Positions 24,877-32,866 of a stretch of DNA of 64,000 nt are shown piece after piece. Under the pieces are notes generated by a model, which ran no database searches, was not told the DNA's origin, and was given only the letters and a program-made list of their open reading frames with translations. Source of the DNA: Chryseobacterium oranimense (lineage in GTDB: Bacteria > Bacteroidota > Bacteroidia > Flavobacteriales > Weeksellaceae); the NCBI RefSeq assembly GCF_025244725.1, contig NZ_CP104203.1:3658001-3722000 (forward strand), written 5' to 3'. Numbering within the stretch: the stretch's first letter is position 1; each line of letters starts with the position of its first letter. A program made the translations under genes and the position numbers.

Positions 24877-25575
24877 ATGGAAAAACTCATACAAATAACT
24901 TCAGGAAGGGGACCTTTGGAATGCCAGTGGGTGACTGCAAAAGTTCTTAAGGTCTTTCTTGAAGAGATAAAAAATAATAAAATAGATTATGAAATCATTC
25001 ACCGGGAAAACGGTGATTAAAACCTGACCCTTAAATCCGTAACCATTCTTTTAAAAGCAAAAGATCTGACGGAATTTTTAAAAACGTGGCTAGGAAGCAT
25101 ATGCTGGACCGGGAAAAGTACATTCAGGAAGCTGCACAAAAGAAGCAACTGGTTTATCGGTGTTTTCGAACTGGAAGAGCTTGAGCAGATCCATTTCAAC
25201 GAAAAAGATATTCAGTTTCAGACCACAAGAAGTCAGGGAAGCGGAGGCCAGAATGTGAATAAAGTAAATACAGCTGTTCGCGCAGTTCATGTACCCACCG
25301 GGGAAAGCGTATTTGCACAGGATTCACGTTCGCAGCTGGAAAACAAGAAGCTGGCCATGATGCGTCTGAAAGAAAAAGTGACAGGACTTTATATCAGACA
25401 GCTTGAAAAAAGAATGCAGGACACCTGGAACAACCATCTGCAGCTACAGAGAGGGAATCCGGTCCGTACATTTTCCGGAACAGATTTTAAAAAGAACCAT
25501 CAGGATAAATCATTCAAAAAACAAAGGAATATCCTGAAAAAAGAACTCAAAAACAATAGACATGACCTTAACTAA
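24877..25575 (+). pseudogene. prfH: prfH (release factor H) with in-frame TAA at codon 48
   Basis: PrfH is an RF1/RF2 paralogue lacking the codon-recognition domain; with RtcB it rescues ribosomes cut in the decoding centre. The frame starts MEKLIQITSGRGPLECQW and continues to the catalytic GGQ at codons 123-125 ([16 protein letters not shown]), then RGNPVRTFSGTDF, all as in PrfH of other bacteria. One TAA (25018-25020) breaks it after HRENGD; the residues after it (NLTLKSVTILL) continue the homology in the same frame. No good in-frame start lies between the TAA and the GGQ, so the active part would be lost without readthrough. It may be a real mutation, a sequencing error, or programmed. The start is 3 bases after the preceding stop. 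Confidence 0.85.
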
Positions 25576-26071
25576 AAGTAAATATTATTTTGAAGCACTG
25601 GATAATTATCCATACAACCTTCCGGATTGTCTGGAAGCACTGAACTATGCCTTGTCCTACGATCCTGAAGATGCAGACAGCCTCTGCCTGATGGGGAGAA
25701 TTTACAGCGAAATGCTCACCGATTATGAAAAAGCAAAAACCTATTTTGAAGAAGCCATGCAGTGCAATGTAACCAATCTCAATACACCCCAGCATTATAT
25801 AAAATGCCTTTTGGATAATGAAGATCTGGACGAAGCTGAAAAACTAATTAATTATGCATTAAAAATAAAAGGAATAGACAAAGCAAGAATATTGATACAA
25901 AAATCGCTGCTGTATGAAATCAGATTAGAATATAGAAAAGCGCTGGAACCATTAAAAGATGCAAGAAAGTACAGTTATAACCAGGCAATGTTAGATTTTT
26001 TGAAAGGCAGAGTTAAGTTTATAAAGAATAAAATGGAAAAAAAGCCTGGAAAGAAAAATAAGAACAAATAA
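25562..26071 (+). CDS. TPR protein at the end of the rtcB-prfH operon
   Basis: A 169-residue soluble protein with tetratricopeptide-like repeats (DADSLCLMGRIYSEMLTDYEKAKTYFEEAM, then two weaker units) and a very basic tail ending KKPGKKNKNK. The start overlaps the end of prfH by 14 bases, so translation is probably coupled and the gene is in the same operon. TPRs bind protein partners; the basic tail could touch RNA. A scaffold or ribosome-binding role in rRNA repair is an inference from position only. Confidence 0.75.
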   Translation: MTLTKSKYYFEALDNYPYNLPDCLEALNYALSYDPEDADSLCLMGRIYSEMLTDYEKAKTYFEEAMQCNVTNLNTPQHYIKCLLDNEDLDEAEKLINYALKIKGIDKARILIQKSLLYEIRLEYRKALEPLKDARKYSYNQAMLDFLKGRVKFIKNKMEKKPGKKNKNK

Positions 26072-26151
26072 TGTCATTTTTATTAAAAATAAGATAGAAT
26101 ATAGGTGTTATCATAAAAAAATTATAACTTTAATACGGAAAAAACAACTTT

Positions 26152-28746
26152 ATGGATAGAAAATTATTTTTATGGCCGTTGTCGGTGGCCGTATTTTTTG
26201 CTTTTGGCAAAATGAATGCACAAAATTCGGACCGGCTTATTCAGGACTATTATAAGAAAAGTGGGCAATTAGCCCAAAAAAATGGAACCAGCAGTAAAAC
26301 CGGCGTTATTATTCTGAATGAAGACCTATCCAAAAGCTTGGTTGTAAATATTGTAAATGTTCAACAGACCTTCGACGGGCTCAGAGTGTATAATGCTCTG
26401 GGAAAAGTGATGATTAAAGAAGATAAGGTGATCTCTGAAAAAAATGATTTCAAAAAGAATATTTCTGTTGCCAGCCAGGGAAAAGCTAAAGAACGCTTCT
26501 CAGAAGATCTCCTTAAGCAAAAACTGAATCTGGATGAAATTTCCAAAGTAGACTATCTTCCGAATGTATATTTTGAAAAAAACGGAGTCTATATTTTAGC
26601 AAAAGAATTGTTTGTTTCAGATAAGAAATCATCCGATGTATGGCATGTCATTGCTGATGCAGAGACAGGTGAAATTCTTACAAAAGATAATTTAACTTTG
26701 GATTGTAATTTTACTCATGCAGACAGTTTTGACAATGGTTCGGAAGTAAAGGCAGAGCAATATTTGGTATCAGAAGAATCAGTTCTGGCAGGAGCAATGA
26801 ATCAGCCTTTGGCAAGTAATCTTTTGGTGCCCAGCAATGCTTCTTATAATGTTTTTCCGCTTCCTGTAGAAGCCCCTACATTTGGACCCCGCGCAATTAT
26901 TAACAATCCATGGGATATAACAGTATCTCCGCAAGGTTGGCATTCTGACGGGACTAATAATTATACCAATACCAGAGGAAATAACGTATATGCCTATTCG
27001 GATCAGACGAATTCCAATACTGCAGGTTACTCACCAAGTGGCGGAGCTACTTTAAATTTTGACTTTCCTTATGCGGAAGGAAGATACATCAATCCTTTTA
27101 CCTATAGAGATGCTGCCATTACCAATTTGTTCTACATGAATAATAAGATGCATGACATCTTTTATAAATTTGGGTTTACAGAGGCGGCAAGAAACTTTCA
27201 GACCAATAACTTCGGAAACGGAGGATTGGGTAACGATGCTGTAAATGCCGAAGCTTTTGACGGAAGCGGCCTGAATAATGCCAATTTCAGCTCAGGATAT
27301 GAAACGGTAATTTCGGGGACTACTTACCTGCTTGCTCCAAGGATGCAGATGTATCTTTGGGACAGGGCACAAACATCAGCAGATCCTATCTCCAGATATC
27401 AGTACAATTCCCCTGCAACAGCGGTAAGCAGACCAAAAGTAATGACCGGAAGTGCATCTTTCGGACCTCTTTTGTTTGAAGGGCAGACCGTAACAGGTAA
27501 CCTTGCTGTTGCAGTACCTGCGGATGCCTGTACCCCGCCTGCAGCCGGAAGTCTTACCGGTAAAATTGCAGTGATAACAAGTGTAACCTGTGAATATGGA
27601 CTTAAAGTATTAAATGCACAGAATGCAGGAGCAATAGGTGCTATCGTTTACAGACCTTCTACGGATACCCCTGTCAGCATGGGAGCAGGAGCCTCAGGAA
27701 GCCAGGTAAACATTCCTGCCATCAATATCGGAAAAACAGAAGGATTGTATATGGTGACGGAGCTGGGAAATGGAAGCACGATCAATTTGACATTAGGAAA
27801 TGATTTCAATGGATTCAAACATTCCAGTCTTGATAACGGTATCATTGCCCATGAATACGGACACGGTATCTCAAACCGGTTAACAGGGCAGGGATACAGC
27901 TGTCTTTCTACAACCAACAGTGCGGAACAGATGGGTGAAGGATGGTCCGATTTCTTTGCATTAATGCTTACGACAAGACCGGGCGACACTTCAGCTTTGG
28001 CCAGAGGAATGTCAACATATTCGGCAGACCAGCCAACAACTGGAGGCGGGATCAGACTTGCCAAATATTCTCCGGATTTTGGGATCAATAATTATACCTA
28101 CGCAAGAACAAATACAGTTTCAGGACCTCACGCCATAGGATTTATATGGGCGACCATGCTTTGGGATTTAACGTGGAAATACGTAGAAAAATACGGATAT
28201 AACAGTGATGTACTGGCAAGTACCACTTCCGGAAATGCAAAAGTCTTGCAGCTGGTGGTAGACGGTCTTAAGCTACAGGCTTGCAGCCCTACATTCATTG
28301 ATGGAAGAGATGCCATACTTCAGGCAGATGCCGTAGGAAACGGAGGGCTTGACAAATGTATGATCTGGAAAGCATTTGCGAAAAGAGGGCTTGGCGTTAA
28401 TGCTTCAGCAGGAGTTAAGGCAACAGCCAATGATCAGGTAGAAGACTTTACTGTTCCTGCGGAATGTAATGCCGCATTATCTACTCAGGATCTTAAAGCA
28501 GCAGATCATAAATTTATTGTATTCCCTAATCCGACTTATGATGAATTCTTTGTTGGCAATTTAGATCAGTCTTCCCAGGATGTACAGATAAAAATGTTTG
28601 ATATGTCCGGCAAATTAGTCTTTTTAGATGCCAGAGACCCTCAATCCAAAAAAGCGGTTTCTACCAAAGGATTCCAAAAAGGAGTGTATATGGTTCACAT
28701 CAAACAGGGTGAAAAAATTCAGACTGAAAAACTCATTGTAAGATAA
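26152..28746 (+). CDS. T9SS-exported M36 (fungalysin) metallopeptidase
   Basis: An 864-residue secreted zinc protease. Order: signal peptide (to about FGKMNA), FTP-type propeptide (about 45-190), M36 catalytic domain with HEYGH (His567, Glu568, His571) and the third-ligand region GEGWSDFF (Glu596), an inserted PA domain (about 440-550, before the zinc motif), and a T9SS type A sorting domain (FIVFPNPTYDEFFVGN... EKLIVR). It should break down proteins outside the cell, like the two metzincins upstream, but belongs to an unrelated family. The gene stands alone, with a terminator directly after it. Confidence 0.93.
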   Translation: MDRKLFLWPLSVAVFFAFGKMNAQNSDRLIQDYYKKSGQLAQKNGTSSKTGVIILNEDLSKSLVVNIVNVQQTFDGLRVYNALGKVMIKEDKVISEKNDFKKNISVASQGKAKERFSEDLLKQKLNLDEISKVDYLPNVYFEKNGVYILAKELFVSDKKSSDVWHVIADAETGEILTKDNLTLDCNFTHADSFDNGSEVKAEQYLVSEESVLAGAMNQPLASNLLVPSNASYNVFPLPVEAPTFGPRAIINNPWDITVSPQGWHSDGTNNYTNTRGNNVYAYSDQTNSNTAGYSPSGGATLNFDFPYAEGRYINPFTYRDAAITNLFYMNNKMHDIFYKFGFTEAARNFQTNNFGNGGLGNDAVNAEAFDGSGLNNANFSSGYETVISGTTYLLAPRMQMYLWDRAQTSADPISRYQYNSPATAVSRPKVMTGSASFGPLLFEGQTVTGNLAVAVPADACTPPAAGSLTGKIAVITSVTCEYGLKVLNAQNAGAIGAIVYRPSTDTPVSMGAGASGSQVNIPAINIGKTEGLYMVTELGNGSTINLTLGNDFNGFKHSSLDNGIIAHEYGHGISNRLTGQGYSCLSTTNSAEQMGEGWSDFFALMLTTRPGDTSALARGMSTYSADQPTTGGGIRLAKYSPDFGINNYTYARTNTVSGPHAIGFIWATMLWDLTWKYVEKYGYNSDVLASTTSGNAKVLQLVVDGLKLQACSPTFIDGRDAILQADAVGNGGLDKCMIWKAFAKRGLGVNASAGVKATANDQVEDFTVPAECNAALSTQDLKAADHKFIVFPNPTYDEFFVGNLDQSSQDVQIKMFDMSGKLVFLDARDPQSKKAVSTKGFQKGVYMVHIKQGEKIQTEKLIVR

Positions 28747-28769
28747 ATTAATGTTACATAAAATTATGG

Positions 28770-28797
28770 AAGAGACCATTTTTGGTCTCTTTTTTTG
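28770..28797 (+). terminator. Terminator after the M36 peptidase
   Basis: AAGAGACCA (28770-28778), loop TTTT, TGGTCTCTT, then a T run. Confidence 0.9.
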
Positions 28798-28809
28798 TAG
28801 CTTTAACTT

Positions 28810-29415
28810 ATGAAGCCTTATATTATCTTCTTCCTGCTGATCATTATTTCATGCAAAAAAAATGATTCAAAATTAACGGTTATTCCAAAAGATCAAGACC
28901 TGAATTTAAGATATGAAGTTTTAAATCAATTAATTGATAACGATAGTATATCATTTGAAAAGAACTATTACATCCTTGTTAGTACATTAAGAATGGTTTA
29001 TCTTAATAAGGATGAAAATAATGATGAGCCCAGACCGTTGGGATTTGTTCTGGAATATGACTCGGTTTTTTCAAAAAATGATTCTGCCTACTATAAAAAT
29101 CAGGAAAAAATAGTGTCTGATTTTAGACTTGATAAAACTAAAATTCACAAAAAACTGCAGTATGTAACTGATGAAGAACTTCATAAACTAGATGAAAATA
29201 GAAAAAATGATTTTTGGACTGAGTTTAATAAAAAATTTGGAAGTACGTGTATTCGAAGTTTCTCAGTGCCTTTCTTTAATAAAGATAAAACAATGTGTAT
29301 CGTGCAAAGCTCAATTTCATGTGGCTATTTAAATGGAAGCGGATATATAGCAGTTTATAAAAAAATTAATGGAAGATGGGTCGAAATTAAAGCACTTCAG
29401 AATTGGGTTAGCTAG
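28810..29415 (+). CDS. Lipoprotein of unknown function
   Basis: A 201-residue protein with a lipoprotein signal (MKPYIIFFLLIIISCKKN; lipidated Cys15). The mature part is charged, with two further cysteines near the C-terminus (STCIRS... TMCIVQSSISCGY) and a closing YIAVYKKINGRWVEIK segment typical of small exported proteins. I do not recognise a family. The next gene, a dipeptide epimerase, starts 3 bases later, so the two are probably cotranscribed. A link to cell-wall peptide handling is possible from that context only. Confidence 0.75.
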   Translation: MKPYIIFFLLIIISCKKNDSKLTVIPKDQDLNLRYEVLNQLIDNDSISFEKNYYILVSTLRMVYLNKDENNDEPRPLGFVLEYDSVFSKNDSAYYKNQEKIVSDFRLDKTKIHKKLQYVTDEELHKLDENRKNDFWTEFNKKFGSTCIRSFSVPFFNKDKTMCIVQSSISCGYLNGSGYIAVYKKINGRWVEIKALQNWVS

Positions 29416-29418
29416 GAT

Positions 29419-30411
29419 ATGAAAATAAAATATACAATAAAAATACTTCAGTTAAAGGAAACGTTCTCGATCGCTTATGGGAATTATGACAAAAGAGAAG
29501 CTTTGCTGATAGAATTATCTCATTTAAACTGCAAAGGATACGGCGAATGCGTTGCCATAGATTATTATCAGATTGATCTGAAAAGCTTTATCAGCAGATT
29601 AAAAGAAATACAGCCTTTACTTGAAAAACAATCTGTTGTTCATCCGGAAGAATTTTTCCGTTTTCTCTCAGAATTGGATCTGCATCCGTTCTTAGTTTCT
29701 GCCTTAGATTGTGCCTATTGGGATTTATTTGGAAAGCTTGAGAATAAAAATTTTGCTGAACTGAACAGCATTCCCTTGAAAAACACTGCTCAAAGCTCCA
29801 TCACCATATCAGTTGGAAATGTAGACGAACAGATCAAAAAAATTGAAAAGAGCAAATGGAATAAATTTAAAGTGAAATGCAAAGGTTTAAACAAACAGGA
29901 TATCGGCAGTCTTTTGCAGTTAAACAGAAATTTAGCGTTAGACTCCAATGCCAGTTTTACTGAGGAAGACTGTGTCTGGCTTCAGGAGAACAGTGAAGTT
30001 CAGAAATTTTCGTACCTGGAACAGCCGCGGCCGGTTGATCAGTATAAGGTTTTAAAAAAAGAAGGTTTTGCCAACTGGATGGCAGATGAAGACTGTCAGG
30101 ATATAGATTCCCTGGAAGAACTAATCCCTTATTATAAAAGTGTCAATATAAAGCTCATGAAATGCGGCGGACTGACTCCTGCGTTGGCAATGATCAGAAA
30201 AGCAAAAGAATTAAAATATAAAATAATGATAGGCTGTATGACCGAATCTTCCGTTGGAATCTCCGCTGCCTGCCTGCTTGCAGGACTTACAGACTTCGCC
30301 GATCTGGACGGAGCCAATCTGATCTCCAATGACTATGCCTCAGGAAATTTTGTAGAAAACGGAAAAATAATCCTGACCGGGAAACCGGGATTAGGGATTG
30401 TCATAAAATAA
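29419..30411 (+). CDS. Dipeptide epimerase (L-Ala-D/L-Glu type), enolase superfamily
   Basis: A 330-residue enzyme of the muconate-lactonizing group. The KFKVKCKG segment supplies the first catalytic Lys (KxK), metal ligands are at LALDSN (Asp), YLEQPRP (Glu) and MADEDC (Asp), and NIKLMKCGG gives the second catalytic Lys. These features fit epimerases acting on cell-wall dipeptides such as L-Ala-D-Glu, letting the cell recycle murein peptides. The exact dipeptide cannot be read from the sequence. The gene follows the lipoprotein gene after 3 bases. Confidence 0.88.
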   Translation: MKIKYTIKILQLKETFSIAYGNYDKREALLIELSHLNCKGYGECVAIDYYQIDLKSFISRLKEIQPLLEKQSVVHPEEFFRFLSELDLHPFLVSALDCAYWDLFGKLENKNFAELNSIPLKNTAQSSITISVGNVDEQIKKIEKSKWNKFKVKCKGLNKQDIGSLLQLNRNLALDSNASFTEEDCVWLQENSEVQKFSYLEQPRPVDQYKVLKKEGFANWMADEDCQDIDSLEELIPYYKSVNIKLMKCGGLTPALAMIRKAKELKYKIMIGCMTESSVGISAACLLAGLTDFADLDGANLISNDYASGNFVENGKIILTGKPGLGIVIK

Positions 30412-30485
30412 GGCAGAAAAAGTTAGGAGTATAAGCTTTTGCTCACTTACACTCTTAAGCTTTTCTATTTTTTATGCCGAAAACG

Positions 30486-30773
30486 TTACTTCTTATTCAC
30501 AGAAATAAGGTAATCATATACCATCTGGTGCTGATCAGTGCTTAATTTAGCTTTTGGGGCCATTCTGCTTAAAGTTTTAATCCATCCCTGATCATCATGC
30601 TTGGCAGGGTCCGGAAGTTTGTGGCATTTGGCGCATGAATTTTCAAAAATAGTTTTACCCTGAACCAGCTTTTCAGATGAGGTGTACTTTGGTCCCGTTA
30701 CAGCAGTGCTTTTAGGTCCGCAGGATACCATGAATGCCGCACCTGCAATCATACTTAGAATTACTTTTTTCAT
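30486..30773 (-). CDS. Small c-type cytochrome lipoprotein, paralogue 2
   Basis: A 95-residue monohaem cytochrome c. The lipoprotein signal ends in FMVSC (Cys18), the haem site is Cys47-A-K-Cys50-His51 and the likely axial Met lies in RMAPKAKLS. It should sit on a periplasm-facing membrane leaflet and carry electrons. The gene is 21 bases downstream of a close paralogue, forming an operon. The start at 30773 gives a normal lipoprotein signal; 30779 would add two residues. Confidence 0.87.
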   Translation of the reverse strand: MKKVILSMIAGAAFMVSCGPKSTAVTGPKYTSSEKLVQGKTIFENSCAKCHKLPDPAKHDDQGWIKTLSRMAPKAKLSTDQHQMVYDYLISVNKK

Positions 30774-30794
30774 ATCCATATCTTGATTTTTTGG

Positions 30795-31085
30795 TTATTT
30801 TTTCACAGAGACAATATAGTCATATACCCATTGGTGCTGCTCATCCGTAAGTTTTGCCTTCGGTGCCATTGAATTCATAATTCCTACCCATTGCACAGAA
30901 GTATGGGATGTAGGATCCGGAAGTTTATGGCATCTTGCACAGGAGTTTTCAAAGATTGTTTTTCCCTGAGCTATCTGCTCTGCAGTAGATACGGCTGGTC
31001 CTACAGGTCCTGCTGTAGAGGCTTTTGGAGTACAGGAAGCCAGTAAAATGCAGGTAAACAAGGCAGCAGCGGATATTTTTTTCAT
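30795..31085 (-). CDS. Small c-type cytochrome lipoprotein, paralogue 1
   Basis: A 96-residue monohaem cytochrome c with lipobox LLASC (Cys18), haem site Cys49-A-R-Cys52-His53, and likely axial Met in SMAPKAKLT. It is closely related to the next gene downstream (shared QGKTIFENSCA and CHKLPDP), showing tandem duplication. The longer frame to 31226 is rejected because the minus-strand -7 element at 31108-31115 lies inside it and the first 47 residues look non-coding. Confidence 0.87.
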   Translation of the reverse strand: MKKISAAALFTCILLASCTPKASTAGPVGPAVSTAEQIAQGKTIFENSCARCHKLPDPTSHTSVQWVGIMNSMAPKAKLTDEQHQWVYDYIVSVKK

Positions 31086-31107
31086 GTTTCTTAAATTTGA
31101 TTGATAA

Positions 31108-31115
31108 CAAATGTA
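31108..31115 (-). promoter_or_regulatory. -7 promoter element of the cytochrome pair
   Basis: Reads TACATTTG on the minus strand, 22 bases before the ATG at 31085. Confidence 0.6.
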
Positions 31116-31212
31116 GGAATTTCCCTCTCCTGTTGATAAAACCTGCTTTAGTTTTAATTTAGAAGAAATAAAATTAATACCTGTTTGTAGGGGAGTTTGA
31201 AGGTTATTTTTA

Positions 31213-31220
31213 TATTTTTG
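31213..31220 (+). promoter_or_regulatory. -7 promoter element of meaB
   Basis: TATTTTTG ends only 5 bases before the meaB ATG at 31226, so the transcript would be nearly leaderless. Confidence 0.5.
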
Positions 31221-31225
31221 AATCA

Positions 31226-32209
31226 ATGAAATTTTCTACAGAAGAACTCATCGATGGAATACGGTCAGGCAATAAACGCCTGATCGGGAAAGCTATTACA
31301 TTAGTTGAAAGTAAAAAAGCTGAGCACAGGGCCCAGGCAGAAGAGCTTCTGAAGAAAATAATGCCATTTACGGGAAATTCCGTAAGAATAGGAATTACTG
31401 GGGTTCCCGGCGCAGGAAAGTCCACATTTATTGAAAATTTTGGAAGGCTTGCTATTGCTAACGGTAAAAAAGTAGCTGTTCTGGCTATTGATCCAAGCTC
31501 CTCGATCAACAAAGGAAGTATTCTGGGTGATAAAACCAGGATGGAGGAACTTGCCAAAGAAGAAAATGCCTTTATCCGTCCTTCCCCGAGCTCCGGGTTT
31601 CTGGGAGGCGTTGCCAATACCACTTTTGAAACCATGATGATCTGCGAAGCTGCAGGTTACAATTATATCCTGATCGAAACAGTGGGAGTAGGGCAATCCG
31701 AGGTTCTGGTGGCCGATATTACCGATGTATTTTTATTCCTGAAAATTATTGGGGGCGGAGACGAGCTGCAGGGCATCAAACGCGGGATTATGGAAATGGT
31801 AGACCTTATCTTCATCAATAAAGTGGATCAGGACAATCTGCAGAAAGCAAAAAATACAAGACTTGAGCTGAAACGGGCGCTGGATTTTATTCCACCCAAA
31901 GAAAAAGGCTGGAAAATTCCCGTATTATTAGGTTCTGCCCTTCAGAATGAAGGATTGGAAGAAATTTACAGTACAATTGATGAGTTTATAGACCTTAAAA
32001 AGAAGAACGGGCACTTTAATGAAGTGCGTACCCGGCAGGCAGAAAAACGTTTTGAATATTGGGTTCAGGAATATATTCTTGCCATGATGAAAAGAAGTGA
32101 TTCCGTAGAGGCGGCTTACATACAGCATAAAAAAAATGCTTCAGAAATGGTTTCTAATCCCAGCACTGAAGCAAAACTGTTTGTTGAAAAATTTTTATCC
32201 AAAGACTAA
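31226..32209 (+). CDS. meaB: Methylmalonyl-CoA mutase-associated GTPase MeaB (ArgK family)
   Basis: A 327-residue SIMIBI-class GTPase that guards methylmalonyl-CoA mutase and controls cofactor loading. The P-loop is GVPGAGKST (residues 59-67), followed by VLAIDPSSSINKGSILGDKTRM, the switch region ETVGVGQSE and the base-recognition-type FINKVDQDN. The partner mutase is encoded about 9.4 kb upstream (19719-21836). The N-terminus (MKFSTEELIDGIRSGNKR) matches the family, which supports the start despite the very short leader. The stop overlaps that of the convergent lipoprotein gene by 4 bases. Confidence 0.95.
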   Translation: MKFSTEELIDGIRSGNKRLIGKAITLVESKKAEHRAQAEELLKKIMPFTGNSVRIGITGVPGAGKSTFIENFGRLAIANGKKVAVLAIDPSSSINKGSILGDKTRMEELAKEENAFIRPSPSSGFLGGVANTTFETMMICEAAGYNYILIETVGVGQSEVLVADITDVFLFLKIIGGGDELQGIKRGIMEMVDLIFINKVDQDNLQKAKNTRLELKRALDFIPPKEKGWKIPVLLGSALQNEGLEEIYSTIDEFIDLKKKNGHFNEVRTRQAEKRFEYWVQEYILAMMKRSDSVEAAYIQHKKNASEMVSNPSTEAKLFVEKFLSKD

Positions 32210-32757
32210 AGTTTATCCTTTTCTTTTGGAGACTCTTCATTTTTAGAGATATATCCGTCATAGGTAATAGGCTGTCTGTCATTACTTCTCATCGAAACAA
32301 ATGCTTTCCCGCTTTTAAAAACTTCTACAATAATTTCGTCAACGTTTCGTCTATCATTAGGTTTGATCTTTAAAACCCAGTTTCCTTTTTTGTTCTGGGA
32401 TTTGCTGACTGTGAAATCTTTTGAGGTAAAACGGTAGCTGTTATCGGCGGTATTGTATGAAGGATTGAATTGTCTTCCAAAATAGGGAAGTACCACTTCC
32501 ATATTATTTTTTCTAAGCTCTATGGTATAATTTTCACCATCCAGCTGAAGCATTCTTGTTGAAGGTGCATTCTGTATAGATCCCATCACATTAATTACAT
32601 CATAGTTCATAGGATTTGCATGTTGTGCATGAAAAGTAAATTCCTCAGAACTTACCAGTGCATCAACTGTTTTTGGATCTAATGAAGCCTGTGAGGAACA
32701 GCTTTGGAATAAAAAAAGAAATCCAAAAATAAATATAAGTGAAATATACTTTTTCAT
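32206..32757 (-). CDS. DUF4251-like lipoprotein
   Basis: A 183-residue protein with lipoprotein signal FLFQSCSSQ (Cys20). The mature sequence (VSSEEFTFHAQHANPM... GENYTIELRKNNMEVVLPYFGRQF... SKSQNKKGNWVLKI) fits the Bacteroidota DUF4251 family of exported proteins, whose function is unknown. The start at 32757 is chosen because it gives a clean signal peptide and lies downstream of a -7 element. Confidence 0.82.
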   Translation of the reverse strand: MKKYISLIFIFGFLFLFQSCSSQASLDPKTVDALVSSEEFTFHAQHANPMNYDVINVMGSIQNAPSTRMLQLDGENYTIELRKNNMEVVLPYFGRQFNPSYNTADNSYRFTSKDFTVSKSQNKKGNWVLKIKPNDRRNVDEIIVEVFKSGKAFVSMRSNDRQPITYDGYISKNEESPKEKDKL

Positions 32758-32796
32758 AACCGTAATAATTGTTAAATTTAAATAGCAAATTGTATG

Positions 32797-32804
32797 CAAA
32801 TATA
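32797..32804 (-). promoter_or_regulatory. -7 promoter element of the DUF4251-like gene
   Basis: Reads TATATTTG on the minus strand, 39 bases before the ATG at 32757. Confidence 0.55.
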
Positions 32805-32866
32805 TTCCTTCTGAACCATTTTGGAATAAAAATTGTAAATGTTGAATTATTAACACTCAAACAACT

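Noticed and set aside
12273-25020. TAA reassigned as a sense codon
   Set aside because: Many intact genes in the window end in TAA followed by terminators, so TAA is a normal stop here.
25255-25575. Independent short gene starting at 25255
   Set aside because: It begins after the GGQ motif in the middle of the PrfH sequence and is simply the 3' part of prfH.
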